Below, one piece after another: positions 18,707 through 28,694 of a stretch of 64,000 bases of DNA (position 1 is the stretch's first letter; each line of letters opens with the position of its first letter). The notes under the pieces were generated by a model. That model was not told where the DNA came from, did no database searches, and saw only the letters and a list, made by a program, of their open reading frames with translations. A program made the translations under genes and the position numbers. The DNA comes from Priestia aryabhattai B8W22 (lineage in GTDB: Bacteria; Bacillota; Bacilli; Bacillales; Bacillaceae_H): assembly GCF_000956595.1 (NCBI RefSeq), contig NZ_JYOO01000012.1, positions 1-64,000 on the forward strand, given 5' to 3'.

Positions 18707-19666
18707 TTGACAACATATCGGATTATGACCTTTGATGGAGGCGGTACTTTAGGTGCTTTAAGTTTACAACTTTTGAATAGATTGGCTTATCAAAACCCCA
18801 AGTTAATTAGTGAAACCAATGTTTTTTCAGGAAATTCAATTGGTTCATTTACTGCTCTTGCGTTAGCAAGCGGAAGATCACCAGAAGAGACGTTTCAGTT
18901 TTTCAAAGATCACATCTTACCGGCGTTCAGCGCTTCCCGACCGGGCGGACCTGTTTTTAACCAACAACTACCCTATTCTGGTTTTATTAAAGCCATACGA
19001 ACGTTTTTCCCCCGAGACCTTCGCCTTAGAGACTTAAAGAAACGAATTGTTGTGCCATCCTTTCACTTATTTTCACCGGAGCTGAATCGTTGGAATCCTG
19101 TGTTATTTCATAACTTTCCAGGTTCTCCTTATCTTAATGAAAAAGCGAGTGACGTAATACTTAGGAGCAGCGCTGCCCCTGCAACGCAAAGAGCTTATCA
19201 AAACTACGTAGATGGTTATACAGTAGCAACTAATACCAGTACAGCTAGTATCGCGTTTGCAGTGGGAAAAGCAAAGCAGCCGTTAGATCAAATTGCCGTA
19301 TTATCCATTGGAACAGGTGAGCAACCAACCCAATTAAGGAGAGATACAAAGGGATGGGGAATGGTGAGTGCCGATAACATACGACCTGAAGATATGGAAG
19401 ACCTTCCGCCAAATTGGGGAGTACTTTTAGACCGGTCTCCTAATGAACCACTGCTGCCGTTTCTTCAGATTATCTCTGGTGGATCGAGCTACTATGAATC
19501 AATGGTTAGCTCTGAGCTTTTAGGCGATCAGTTTTTCCGGTTAAATCCGCGGATTCCTAATTTCTCTAAAACCGACCCTTCTGTGGTGCCCGCTCTTATT
19601 TCAATTGCTAATAAAACAAATTTACGACCGGCGTTTCATTTCATTGAAAAAAACTGGAAATGTTAA
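18707..19666 (+). CDS. Patatin-like phospholipase
   Basis: A 319-residue protein starting at TTG, with AAAGGAG 8 bases upstream. The oxyanion motif is DGGGTLGALS (residues 10-19) and the nucleophile motif GNSIG (about 43-47). The catalytic Asp is in VDGYTVATN (near 170), where the usual DG[GA] reads DGY. These three elements define the Ser-Asp dyad lipid acyl hydrolases. It is likely a cytosolic acyl hydrolase; the substrate is unknown. It stands alone, not beside a CD-NTase or other CBASS gene, so an antiphage role is not supported. Confidence 0.9.
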   Translation: MTTYRIMTFDGGGTLGALSLQLLNRLAYQNPKLISETNVFSGNSIGSFTALALASGRSPEETFQFFKDHILPAFSASRPGGPVFNQQLPYSGFIKAIRTFFPRDLRLRDLKKRIVVPSFHLFSPELNRWNPVLFHNFPGSPYLNEKASDVILRSSAAPATQRAYQNYVDGYTVATNTSTASIAFAVGKAKQPLDQIAVLSIGTGEQPTQLRRDTKGWGMVSADNIRPEDMEDLPPNWGVLLDRSPNEPLLPFLQIISGGSSYYESMVSSELLGDQFFRLNPRIPNFSKTDPSVVPALISIANKTNLRPAFHFIEKNWKC

Positions 19667-19693
19667 TATTTTTTAAGAAGAGTATTGAAATAC

Positions 19694-19723
19694 GGAATTT
19701 GTTGTTTTATCAACACAAATTCC
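19694..19723. terminator. Inverted repeat after the patatin gene, weak terminator
   Basis: Perfect GGAATTTGT/ACAAATTCC stem with a 12-base loop but little T-run; possible terminator between convergent genes. Confidence 0.4.
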
Positions 19724-19812
19724 TCTTTCAGATAAACCCTTATATTTTAGCTGATCATGACAATTCGTTCGTTATTATAATCGTGCTTTTTTATTCTTGC
19801 TCGTTTCCCCTA

Positions 19813-20484
19813 TTAAAACTTTACACTTTTCAGCATTTTCACAATCAACTTGTCTTGTTTTTCCCCTTGTTTATCTGTTAACTGATCTCCAGTGTATTTG
19901 TAATAAAGTTCGATTACTTTATTCGTATTTTTATCTGCTATATATGCTACGTATGTATTTGGAACATACTTAATATTGTTCTTTACAACTTTTTCTTCAG
20001 TTCCTTTAAAATATGTATATGCTGAATCGTAATATATACTGATATGCGCTGTTTCTATCTTTTTTGGTTGATTCACGTGTAGGTTCTTTTTGAACAGACT
20101 CTCTACATTTACCTCCTCATTTTCTTTTACCTTCTCTGCCAGTTCTACGTTCATGTATGAAATTTCATTTTTATTATTAAAGAAATTTTCGGAAGAAGCT
20201 ACCCATCGCTCATAAAACTGACCGTTGATAGCATAGTCTTCTTTATTTTCATGAATTAACTGATACTCCTCTGGAAACCACATCGTATACTGCCCTGTCT
20301 TCGATTTAAACTCATAAAATCCATCATCTACTTTTTTATCTTTTTCTAAAAATTCTCGTGTAAAGTGATCATTAAAAGCGGGGACGTTTGGATAACGGGT
20401 TTCATTTACCATCCATATACCTCCTATTAAAATAGTAGCTCCAGCAATGACTGCACTAACTATTTTTGTGCGTTTTTTCATCAT
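19813..20484 (-). CDS. Membrane-anchored or secreted protein of unknown function
   Basis: A 223-residue protein. MMKKRTKIVSAVIAGATILIGGIWM is a signal anchor with no lipobox Cys. The remainder is a hydrophilic alpha/beta extracellular domain (YTMWFPEEYQLI, YYDSAYTYFKG, KVIELYYKYTG). An AGGAGG ribosome binding site stands 4 or 7 bases before the tandem ATGs, so the true start may be the second one. The family is not recognised. Confidence 0.75.
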   Translation of the reverse strand: MMKKRTKIVSAVIAGATILIGGIWMVNETRYPNVPAFNDHFTREFLEKDKKVDDGFYEFKSKTGQYTMWFPEEYQLIHENKEDYAINGQFYERWVASSENFFNNKNEISYMNVELAEKVKENEEVNVESLFKKNLHVNQPKKIETAHISIYYDSAYTYFKGTEEKVVKNNIKYVPNTYVAYIADKNTNKVIELYYKYTGDQLTDKQGEKQDKLIVKMLKSVKF

Positions 20485-20689
20485 AGCACCTCCTTTTACT
20501 TATGTTACGACCTATATTTTATACATGTTCGATACTACCATACTTCTACTGTAAGAAGCATGAACATAATCAATGAAAGACTCACAAATAGTTCCTACCG
20601 CTCTACAAAAAAAGGAAAAACCCACTCCAACCACAACAACCGCTAGCTCCAAAGGAACTAGCGGTTATTCATAATCTCTTAGAAACCAT

Positions 20690-22402
20690 TCACTCTTCCA
20701 CCGGCTTCTGCTCATCTGTTAACGTATCAATTTTAGTAATTTGAAGTTTGTCTTTGCCAGCAGTTTTCACATGGTAAATTCGTTCTTTTTTAAACTGCGT
20801 GCTCGCGTCATATGAATCAGTGAACGTGTATACTTCGCTTGTATAAATGTCGTAGGTTCCGTCGTCATGTGATTCTGTCTTTTTCACGAGAAACTGATCG
20901 TTAGCAAACGATACGTTTTTTCCGGCGAGTGATATGATATAGCTTTTTAGCTGTTTATAAACTGGCTGACCCGAGTCAATATAAGGCGCCATCGAACTAA
21001 AGTCCCCGCTGTTTAAACTTGAAAAGTAAGCGGCTTTATAGGAGATAAAAAAGTTTTCAAGCTCTGTTTTGCTTACAGCATCTGGCTTAGGCTGTTCATT
21101 TTTTAACGACTGCGTGCTGGCCGTAGCTTTTATGTTTGAGCTTGTTTCTACTGTTTGATTATCACGATTCATATATACAATCGTCAGCAATAAGACCATA
21201 ACAATAGCGCCTCCTATTAAAATAGAAAAAGTTCGTCTTGATGATTGCTGCTTTTTGAGCACGGGAAAGTCTGCGTAGGATGGCAGCGTAACAGGTTCTA
21301 TATCTACCTTTAACCGAGCTAATGGCTTTAGCATCTCCGTGCTCTTTATACTGTTAAGCGGCTGAAGTGCTAAAAATTCTTCGTATGTAACAATAAACTC
21401 GTTTACTGCTATTCCTTTATACATGCCGTAAATTCGATTCCACAGTTCCTGACACCTATTATCCTTTATATCTTCACTCAGTTCGTTAAAAAATCGTCGT
21501 GATTTTTTAATAAAAGCCGCTAACCACGTTTGATGAATATCAACTTGATGAACTGTGTGTAGATCACTAAGTGATTGCTTTAACTTGGCGTGTTCATTTG
21601 CATCGTTTTGGCTAATAACTTCTATACTGCATTCCGTTTCTTTTAATACATTAGAAAGACTCTTACTCATTTTTTCTTGTAGTCCCTCAAACTGGCTGCG
21701 AACATCAGGCCAGTGCAGTTCGAGTAACTGTTTTTGTAAATTCTTAGCTTTTCGAATATTTTCATTTAGCTCATGCTGCTTTGTGCGAAAGGCGGTCGCT
21801 TTTTGTTTGATCACCAATTTGTTTTTGCTTAGCTGATGCCATTCTTGCTTCAAGCTCTTGTCTTCTCCGAGTACTGTGGCTATCGCTTGTTTTACATGTT
21901 CATGCTTTTTTTGAAAGTCAACGAACGCCGACAAATACGTATTCCAGCTTTCCTTGATTCTTTTTAATGATGACGTGTTAGCGTGTTTTTCTGTTAGTTG
22001 AAAAAAGTCGTTTCTAAACGCTACCATATCCGCTTCAGAAATGAGTTCTTTTCCGAAAAGCTCTGTAACACTTCTATGTATGCTTGTTAACTGTTGGAGC
22101 TGTTTCATATTGCTTTGACGCTTTTTTATGTACTCTGGATAACCGCTCGAAAGAAACGTCAACATCGTATATTCAATGTGACTTATGTTAGACTCTGTAC
22201 GTTCTTTTTCTAGTTCGTCATACACTTTCTGCAGCTGACGTTCTACTATGGAGAGAAATTTTTCTTTATCCATCCCGTCTACTTCTTCTTTTAGCATGTT
22301 TAAAGATTCCGTTTCTCCAATAAGAAATGTTTTTTCTTTATATAGCTGTATCCACCTTTCTAGTAAATGTGCTGCTGATTCATTCCAATGGCTTGTATTC
22401 AT
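20690..22402 (-). CDS. Membrane protein with coiled-coil cytoplasmic part and TcaA-like NTF2 tail
   Basis: About 570 residues. The first ~390 are hydrophilic, helical and Lys/Glu/Gln-rich with no recognised enzyme motif. One transmembrane segment follows (SILIGGAIVMVLLLTIVYM, about 395-415). An extracellular ~130-residue domain comes last (LENFFISYKAAYFSSLNSGD...). That last domain resembles the NTF2-like C-terminal domain of TcaA-type membrane proteins, which are linked to wall-antibiotic stress. The ATG at 22402 is preferred because AGGTGAAG lies in front of it. Function unknown. Confidence 0.78.
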   Translation of the reverse strand: MNTSHWNESAAHLLERWIQLYKEKTFLIGETESLNMLKEEVDGMDKEKFLSIVERQLQKVYDELEKERTESNISHIEYTMLTFLSSGYPEYIKKRQSNMKQLQQLTSIHRSVTELFGKELISEADMVAFRNDFFQLTEKHANTSSLKRIKESWNTYLSAFVDFQKKHEHVKQAIATVLGEDKSLKQEWHQLSKNKLVIKQKATAFRTKQHELNENIRKAKNLQKQLLELHWPDVRSQFEGLQEKMSKSLSNVLKETECSIEVISQNDANEHAKLKQSLSDLHTVHQVDIHQTWLAAFIKKSRRFFNELSEDIKDNRCQELWNRIYGMYKGIAVNEFIVTYEEFLALQPLNSIKSTEMLKPLARLKVDIEPVTLPSYADFPVLKKQQSSRRTFSILIGGAIVMVLLLTIVYMNRDNQTVETSSNIKATASTQSLKNEQPKPDAVSKTELENFFISYKAAYFSSLNSGDFSSMAPYIDSGQPVYKQLKSYIISLAGKNVSFANDQFLVKKTESHDDGTYDIYTSEVYTFTDSYDASTQFKKERIYHVKTAGKDKLQITKIDTLTDEQKPVEE

Positions 22403-22481
22403 CGTTTGCTTCACCTGTTGTTTTTATTTTTATCCTTTCTTAACTATACAGGAATTGAACAGAAATTCTATTACAGTTTTA

Positions 22482-23390
22482 TTACTCTTGAAAAATCAGG
22501 TTTAAGCTTTCTAGAGCCGCTTCTAACGTTTGTTTGTCTCCTTGATCGTAGCTGTGTGCCACAAACACTACGGTTGTAAATACGGCTTTCCATTTTGCCA
22601 GTCTGTGCGTTTCTTCATCTACTTCTCCGTATTCTTTAAAAAAACGTGCTCTTCCTTTAGGAGGTAAAAAGCTGTAGGCAATCGCCAGGTCAACTGCCGA
22701 ATGACCAATATGAACATCTCCCCAGTCAATAATGCCTGAAACCATATTGTTTTGATCAACAATCATGTTTTTAATATGAAGATCTCCGTGAACTAGTACA
22801 TGTTTTTCTTGATAGTGAATTTCTTGTATGTCATTTACATAGTCTTCAAGAATCTCTTGTTTTGAATAAAGACTACGCTCTTTCATTTGCTTGACATACT
22901 TTTCTAACGACGGCTTTCGCTTCATCATATCAAGTCGGTTCAACTCATCAAACGGCACGCCAAGCTCTTGGGCTTTTAAATGAGGATAGTGATGCAGCGT
23001 ACGAAGAAACCTTGCTAGTACAGAAGCAGATTGCGTACGTTCCTCTTCTGTTAATCTTGCAGGCGGAGTTCCTTGCACGTAGTGATAGCCCGTAAAAGGC
23101 CAAGGATAGCCTCCATTCGGCTTACCGAAAAAAATGGGTTCGGCAATCGACAGAGGCAATTGAGAAGCAAGACTTGGTAAAAGCTGATTTTCTGTTTTTA
23201 ATAGTCCTACTGCGAGTTCTCTTCTTGGAAACCGAAACACAAAGCGGTCGTTTACTTGATAAACCGTATTGTCAAAGCCGTAGCCAAGCAGTGAAACTTT
23301 AGCGGGCGCAAGTTCTGGAAACTGCGTCTCGATTAGCGTTTTGGCAAGCAGTGCTGATACGATCTGTTCTGCATCCCATGCATTTGGCAC
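22482..23390 (-). CDS. Aminoglycoside/macrolide-phosphotransferase-fold kinase
   Basis: A ~302-residue protein of the APH kinase-like fold. The catalytic loop is HGDLHIKNMIVD and the metal-binding segment IIDWGDVHIGH. Near the N-terminus GYGFDNTVYQV would be the nucleotide loop, with FRFPRRE carrying the ATP-contact region. It could phosphorylate an antibiotic or a small metabolite; the sequence does not decide which. GTG at 23390 fits an AAAGGTG site 6 bases upstream; an in-frame GTG three codons earlier is the alternative. Confidence 0.85.
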   Translation of the reverse strand: MPNAWDAEQIVSALLAKTLIETQFPELAPAKVSLLGYGFDNTVYQVNDRFVFRFPRRELAVGLLKTENQLLPSLASQLPLSIAEPIFFGKPNGGYPWPFTGYHYVQGTPPARLTEEERTQSASVLARFLRTLHHYPHLKAQELGVPFDELNRLDMMKRKPSLEKYVKQMKERSLYSKQEILEDYVNDIQEIHYQEKHVLVHGDLHIKNMIVDQNNMVSGIIDWGDVHIGHSAVDLAIAYSFLPPKGRARFFKEYGEVDEETHRLAKWKAVFTTVVFVAHSYDQGDKQTLEAALESLNLIFQE

Positions 23391-23460
23391 TGTGATCACC
23401 TTTCTTTAACGTGAAGTTTGTATGTTATGTAAAAGTATATTATAAATGATTTTGACCATA

Positions 23461-23493
23461 AAAACCCTCTGACGCAAAGCCAGAGGGTTTCAG
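23461..23493 (-). terminator. Terminator of the 23572-24090 gene
   Basis: AAACCCTCTG/CAGAGGGTTT stem followed on the minus strand by a short T-run. Confidence 0.78.
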
Positions 23494-23571
23494 TGAATAT
23501 ATAAATAAGATAGGATGCCTTAGAACGGCACACTACGCCTCTAAGTTAATAGCCTACGGTACGTTTACTAC

Positions 23572-24090
23572 TTAATACGTACACCAAAATACCTGATCAA
23601 CTGTTTCTTCAACATGCTCCATCTTAATAAAGTTCAATAAAAGATCCGTTTGGTCATTTCCTGTATACTCATCTTGGTCAACATTATAAAATTGAATAAG
23701 CTCGACCTTGTACATACCGTTTTTAATATCAATTCTATACTTAGAACAGTTTTCATCAGGCACTAACTGATCTTCAAACTGGGCGGCCATCGTAAGACAG
23801 TCATAATCTACGAGATAAAGCTGATGATTGGTTACATTTATATAACCTGTTGCTTTCCTAAAGTATGTATCTATATCCCACTCTGTTCCAATCTTCACCT
23901 CTACGTTCCAAGAGTGTTCAATTCCTTCTTCTGTCATTTGACATACTAGGATATTTCTCTTTTTCATTTCACTGCCGAAGTGGTTCAGAAGCTGGTCTAG
24001 CTCCCAATCCTCATCGACAAATGATTGGTACTCTTTTGCGTTTGCCACTCCAATAAAATTGGTATCGCCAAAATCCATACAAAACTTCAC
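23572..24090 (-). CDS. Protein of unknown function
   Basis: A 172-residue acidic soluble protein with mixed alpha/beta character (WNVEVKIGTEWDIDTYF, YINVTNHQLYLVDYDCLTMA) ending VDQVFWCTY. It follows the ADP-ribosylglycohydrolase gene by 40 bases on the same strand, so the two are probably cotranscribed. It could be a regulator, substrate or immunity-like partner of that enzyme, but nothing in its sequence proves this. Confidence 0.72.
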   Translation of the reverse strand: MKFCMDFGDTNFIGVANAKEYQSFVDEDWELDQLLNHFGSEMKKRNILVCQMTEEGIEHSWNVEVKIGTEWDIDTYFRKATGYINVTNHQLYLVDYDCLTMAAQFEDQLVPDENCSKYRIDIKNGMYKVELIQFYNVDQDEYTGNDQTDLLLNFIKMEHVEETVDQVFWCTY

Positions 24091-24129
24091 TTTACCTCCT
24101 CCGAACTTTTGAGTAATTTTTATTATCCA

Positions 24130-25059
24130 TTAACATATATCCGCAAACTTCTTACAAGCCTTCTCTAACTCTTCTTTTTTAGCAAGCTGACAAACCCACT
24201 CTTCAGGAATGCCCTCCAGCTCATAATATACTCCTGCCATAGTACCCGTAATAAAGCCTATTGTGTCCGTGTCTTCTCCTAAATTCACAGCAGTAAGTAC
24301 AGATTCTTTGTAGTCATCACTTTGCAGAAAAGACCAAAGAGATGCTTCTAGCGAGCTGACGACGTATCCGGTTGAACAAATTTCCTTTCTTGCTGCGTGC
24401 GGCAAGCTTAGGTTTAACACTCGTTCATACGCAGAAAACTCTGCTTCATACTCCGTACCTGTTAACTGCTTTTGACAAAGGTTTACCGCTTTTTCATATG
24501 CTTCAAAAGGCTCGTTGCCGTCAAGAAGACAAATAAGCAGCTCCACGTATATAATGCAGCCAAGCGTAGAGCGCACATGGCGGTGCGTGACGTGAGCAAT
24601 TCTTTCTATTTCTTCTTTTCTTTTTGTAAAGCTAGGTTCATCACATAGTGTAAACGCAAGCGGAGCAATACGCATAAGCGCTCCGTTTCCGTTGTCGTAT
24701 TCAGCGCTTCCTCCCCACTCTTCTTTAGGAAGCCCGCTTTTATAGCGGTGAATCGCTTCGCTTGTGGCGATGCCTATATCAAACATTTCTTCGTACGGCG
24801 TCCAGTAGCCATCCGACCAATAGTTCTTAAACTTTTGCATCAAATCATATTCATCTTGTTTTTCTAGTAGATTATCAATCAAGCACATCGTTAAAGACGT
24901 ATCATCTGACCACGTTCCTTTAGGCTGGTTGTATGTACCGTAGCCTGTCATAGTTGTGATCCGAAATGTATCGCGTTTTTTAAACTCAACTGGAACGCCT
25001 AAAGCGTCTCCGACAGCTCCTCCTAGAATTGTAGAAAGTACTTTTTTATGTAGCGTCAT
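24130..25059 (-). CDS. ADP-ribosylglycohydrolase family protein
   Basis: A 309-residue all-helical protein of the DraG/ARH family. The N-terminal GGAVGDALGVPVE and WSDDTSLTMCL supply the first di-metal ligands. GNGALMRIAPLA fits the substrate loop, and GEDTDTIGFITG supplies the second pair of Asp ligands. Family members remove ADP-ribose from proteins, nucleic acids or small molecules. All expected metal-binding residues are present, so it is likely active. The target is unknown. Divergent from dinB. Confidence 0.93.
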   Translation of the reverse strand: MTLHKKVLSTILGGAVGDALGVPVEFKKRDTFRITTMTGYGTYNQPKGTWSDDTSLTMCLIDNLLEKQDEYDLMQKFKNYWSDGYWTPYEEMFDIGIATSEAIHRYKSGLPKEEWGGSAEYDNGNGALMRIAPLAFTLCDEPSFTKRKEEIERIAHVTHRHVRSTLGCIIYVELLICLLDGNEPFEAYEKAVNLCQKQLTGTEYEAEFSAYERVLNLSLPHAARKEICSTGYVVSSLEASLWSFLQSDDYKESVLTAVNLGEDTDTIGFITGTMAGVYYELEGIPEEWVCQLAKKEELEKACKKFADIC

Positions 25060-25208
25060 GTGATCAGCTCCTTTCTATTATTGTAATTGTTTGATTTTAG
25101 AATTTGCAAGAGATCTCTTGCCTAGACGTTTTTTCTTCTTTTTACAAAGGAATTTACAAGCCTTAATCTAATTTAGTAAGAGGTAAAAAAACATGTGAGG
25201 TGTGGTAG

Positions 25209-25697
25209 ATGATTCATTTTTTTGAATATAATTGGCAAGTGAGAGATGAATGGTTTAGCTGGTGTTATCAACTTTCTAGAGAAGAACTGTTGAAGAAGCG
25301 GACTGGAGGAACGGGCAGCATTTTACAAACTCTGTTTCATATTATTGATGTGGAAGACAGCTGGATACGCGCCATCCAAGGTAAACCAGATATCGTTCTT
25401 TCTTTTGAAGAACACGATACGCTCGAAAAGCTTCAAGCACTCTCTTCCGCACATAGACCCGAAATTGCCGACTTTCTAAGTCATTTGAATTTTTCCAACA
25501 AAAGGTACGTAACAGTCCCTTGGGATTCTACTTCTTACACGGAAGCCGACATTTTGCATCACATCATCATTCATGAAATCCATCACATCGGCCAGCTTTC
25601 TATTTGGGCAAGAGAGGTGAATAAACAGCCTATTTCTTCTCACTATGTAGGAAGAAACATAAAAGACATTCCTTCGTACTTCTCTAAAAACAATTGA
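25209..25697 (+). CDS. DinB-family metalloprotein
   Basis: A 162-residue four-helix-bundle protein. The three metal-ligand His positions are in LFHIIDVEDSW (near residue 47) and HEIHHIGQL (near 130). The DinB/YfiT family includes thiol-dependent S-transferases and damage-induced proteins. The specific role is unknown. It is followed after 46 bases by a codirectional SAP-domain gene, probably cotranscribed. Confidence 0.88.
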   Translation: MIHFFEYNWQVRDEWFSWCYQLSREELLKKRTGGTGSILQTLFHIIDVEDSWIRAIQGKPDIVLSFEEHDTLEKLQALSSAHRPEIADFLSHLNFSNKRYVTVPWDSTSYTEADILHHIIIHEIHHIGQLSIWAREVNKQPISSHYVGRNIKDIPSYFSKNN

Positions 25698-25743
25698 CCA
25701 ACAAGAACAAATGTTCTACAGTAAATATATGGAGGTAAAAACG

Positions 25744-26310
25744 ATGAGACCTGAACTTACAAAAGATTTACCCATCAAAGACTTTACCGATTTTTACTGG
25801 CTCAAAACCGAGCTGCAGCAATTTTGCCGAGAAAACAACATGAGCCCGTCTGGATCTAAAATGGAACTTTCAAAAAGAATTGAAGTGTTTTTAACAACCG
25901 GTGACACTCAACACTCAGGAGCACCTTCTAAAAGACGCTCGTCCTCTAAAACGAAATCGCCGCTAACATTAGATACCGTCATTGGGGAAAATCACCGCTG
26001 CAGTCAAGAAGTACGGGCTTTTTTTAAAGAAGCCATTCATCCTACGTTTCATTTTTCCACTTATATTCAAAACTACTTTAAAGAAAATGTAGGGAAAACC
26101 TATCGAGATGTGGTAAAAGCGTGGCATGAAGAAGAAAAACGAAAAAAGCAGCCTTCTTATCAAAAAGAAATTGCGCCTCAGTTTGAGTACAACCGCTTTA
26201 TTCGCGATTTTTTTAACGATTCGAAAAACAAAGGAAAAAGCCGCGATGATGCAATTGCGGCGTGGAAGCATTTGAAACTTCAGCCTGGAAGCAATCAATA
26301 CCGCTCTTAA
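25744..26310 (+). CDS. SAP-domain and DUF6434 protein
   Basis: A 188-residue basic protein starting MRPELTKDLPIKDFTDFYW. GGAGGT precedes this ATG by 8 bases, so the longer upstream frame is rejected. Residues ~15-45 (FYWLKTELQQFCRENNMSPS) are a SAP-type helix-extended-loop-helix that often binds DNA. A Ser/Lys linker follows. Two helical segments share the pattern F..YIQNYFKEN...W and FIRDFFND...AWKHL, matching the uncharacterised DUF6434. Likely nucleic-acid-associated. Confidence 0.78.
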   Translation: MRPELTKDLPIKDFTDFYWLKTELQQFCRENNMSPSGSKMELSKRIEVFLTTGDTQHSGAPSKRRSSSKTKSPLTLDTVIGENHRCSQEVRAFFKEAIHPTFHFSTYIQNYFKENVGKTYRDVVKAWHEEEKRKKQPSYQKEIAPQFEYNRFIRDFFNDSKNKGKSRDDAIAAWKHLKLQPGSNQYRS

Positions 26311-26335
26311 ATCAAACTCTACATATAAAGACCAT

Positions 26336-26366
26336 TAAAACACCACCTCAAGAAAAGGTGGTGTTT
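26336..26366. terminator. Bidirectional terminator
   Basis: ACACCACCT/AGGTGGTGT stem between A and T tracts, between the SAP gene and convergent mqo. Confidence 0.8.
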
Positions 26367-26424
26367 GTGCACGCCTGTAGATTTCTTCACATACACATGT
26401 ACTGTTTGTTGCGGCGTAAAATCT

Positions 26425-27927
26425 TTAGCTGTAAACAGACTCTTTTTTAATTAAACCAAGCGTCTGTGAAGTAGACGCATGAATTTCGTTAAAGAAGTCT
26501 GGATGATCAACTAACGACATGCCATAAGAAGGAATCATTTCTTTTATTTTTGGCTCCCACTTGTTCATGTTTTCTGGGAAGCATTTTTCCAATACTTCTA
26601 GCATAACGTGAACCGCCGTTGACGCACCAGGAGAAGCGCCAAGAAGTGCAGCAACAGAACCATCAGCGGCACTTACAACTTCTGTACCAAACTGAAGCGT
26701 TCCTTTTCCTCCGGCTTCCGTGTCTTTGATTACCTGAACACGCTGGCCTGCTACAACGATATCCCAGTCTTCGCTTTTCGCGTTCGGGATAAACTCACGC
26801 AGTTCTTCCACACGTTTTTCATTTGATAACAGCACCTGCTGAATTAAATATTTTGTTAACGCCATTTCTTTGACGCCTGCTGCTAGCATGGTTAAAATAT
26901 TATTCGGCTTTACAGAACTGATTAAGTCCAGGTTTGAACCTGCTTTTAAGAACTTCGGTGAAAAGCCGGCAAACGGGCCAAACAACAGCGTCTTTTTGTT
27001 GTCAATATAGCGTGTATCAAGGTGCGGAACTGACATTGGCGGAGCTCCGACTTTGGCTTTTCCGTATACTTTCCCGTGGTGCTGCGCAATCACTTCAGGG
27101 TTATTGCATACCATAAATAATCCGCTTACCGGGAAGCCTCCAATATGCTTGGATTCAGGAATACCTGTTTTTTGAAGTAAAGGCAAGCTTCCGCCTCCAC
27201 CACCGATAAAGATGAACTTTGCCGTGTGGTACTCAACTTTGCCGCTGTCTACATCTGCGACTTTTACTTCCCACATACCGTCACTTTTACGTTTAATATC
27301 TTTTACACTTCGTTTGTAATGAACGTGAACCCCTTTATTCTTCAGGTGGTCAAACAACATGCGTGTTAAAGCACCAAAGTTTACGTCTGTCCCCGAATCA
27401 ATTTTAGTTGCGGCAATCGGTTCATTTGACGTGCGCCCCTTCATGATTAACGGAATCCATTCTTTTAGTTTGTCAGGACTGTCGGAATACTCCATTCCTT
27501 GAAACAACGGATTGTTTGACAGCGCTTCAAAACGCTTTTTCAGAAACGATACATTTTTTTCCCCTTGTACCAAACTCATATGCGGAATTGGCATGATAAA
27601 ATCTTGCGGATTGCGAATCAACTTGCTGCTTACCAGATAAGACCAAAACTGTCTTGACAGCTGAAACTGCTCGTTAATTCGGATCGCTTTCGTTATATCT
27701 ATAGATCCATCAGCTTTTTCTGATGTATAGTTTAGTTCGCACAGCGCAGAATGGCCCGTCCCTGCATTATTCCATTCGTTCGAGCTTTCTTCCCCTGCGT
27801 CTGCGAGTTTTTCAAATACTTTAATGTCCCATTCAGGTGCTAATTCTTTGAGTAATGATCCCAAAGTTGCGCTCATGACTCCGGCACCAATTAAGATAAC
27901 GTCTGTTTTTTTCTGTACGTTGCTCAT
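26425..27927 (-). CDS. mqo: Malate:quinone oxidoreductase
   Basis: A 500-residue FAD enzyme. The dinucleotide-binding start is [14 protein letters not shown], and family hallmarks such as [17 protein letters not shown] and [14 protein letters not shown] are intact. It oxidises malate to oxaloacetate at the membrane, passing electrons to menaquinone, as an alternative to malate dehydrogenase. The start at 27927 is chosen because GAGGAAGG lies just upstream, while the in-frame ATG 15 bases earlier overlaps that site. Monocistronic. Confidence 0.96.
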   Translation of the reverse strand: MSNVQKKTDVILIGAGVMSATLGSLLKELAPEWDIKVFEKLADAGEESSNEWNNAGTGHSALCELNYTSEKADGSIDITKAIRINEQFQLSRQFWSYLVSSKLIRNPQDFIMPIPHMSLVQGEKNVSFLKKRFEALSNNPLFQGMEYSDSPDKLKEWIPLIMKGRTSNEPIAATKIDSGTDVNFGALTRMLFDHLKNKGVHVHYKRSVKDIKRKSDGMWEVKVADVDSGKVEYHTAKFIFIGGGGGSLPLLQKTGIPESKHIGGFPVSGLFMVCNNPEVIAQHHGKVYGKAKVGAPPMSVPHLDTRYIDNKKTLLFGPFAGFSPKFLKAGSNLDLISSVKPNNILTMLAAGVKEMALTKYLIQQVLLSNEKRVEELREFIPNAKSEDWDIVVAGQRVQVIKDTEAGGKGTLQFGTEVVSAADGSVAALLGASPGASTAVHVMLEVLEKCFPENMNKWEPKIKEMIPSYGMSLVDHPDFFNEIHASTSQTLGLIKKESVYS

Positions 27928-28694
27928 TATAACCTTCCTCATCCCCTATATTTGTAAAAAGATGTAGGCGCTCCTGCTTACGTAGTAAAAAAATTCAGGT
28001 GCGACCTAAGAACACACCTTTTTCTGTCTCACTTATAACTATATCACAGTATAATTGTCTGATGATTATAAACTATTCAAAAATGATAAAAAAGTGAGAA
28101 AACCGCCCACAAATTCCAAAAAACTTATTAAATTTCGTCTGCACTTTCTTTTATTAGTAAACTTTTATACCTACTTCTAAGTGGCAAAGCATTGATTAAT
28201 AAAATAACAAACTATTCTAAAAATTAAAGCTAAAAATCAAAATAACTTTCTTGAAAATTTCACCTACTATAACTATACTCATTCGAAAGAACAAACAGCA
28301 CTATAATTAGAAATGCCTTCATTCTTTTTGACTAGTTATACGTAGATGTATTCATATATGTATAGAGCACCCGCTCGTCCAGATGCATATTTAGAAAAAT
28401 AAGTATATATTATAACAGCTAATTCTCAACAGATATTGCAAGTTACAATATCTATGTCATATAACATACCATGAAATAAGTGAATAAGTAAATGATTATT
28501 CAGAAATTTATGTTATAAAACCTAACATGTATGTTGACTTTTACATAAACTATATTTGAATATTTAAAAGAAAACTCTCCAAATTTTGACGAGTGACATA
28601 TTTTTATATGCTCGAGCATTTTTTTGATGAAGCATTTGCACAAAAATACCCCTTAGAGACTTTAGCAAATCAACGTGCACTTACAAAAGGCTTT
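27928..28694. other. AT-rich intergenic stretch
   Basis: Very AT-rich DNA marking the edge of the toxin-immunity island. It includes the mqo promoter region. Near 28608-28706 a 32-codon plus-strand frame (MLEHFFDEAFAQKYPLETLA...) looks like a gene fragment but is unidentified. Nothing else recognised. Confidence 0.45.

Noticed and set aside
18707-19666. Patatin as part of a CBASS or other antiphage operon
   Set aside because: No nucleotide cyclase, Cap2/Cap3 or other defence gene is adjacent; the gene is alone between unrelated neighbours.
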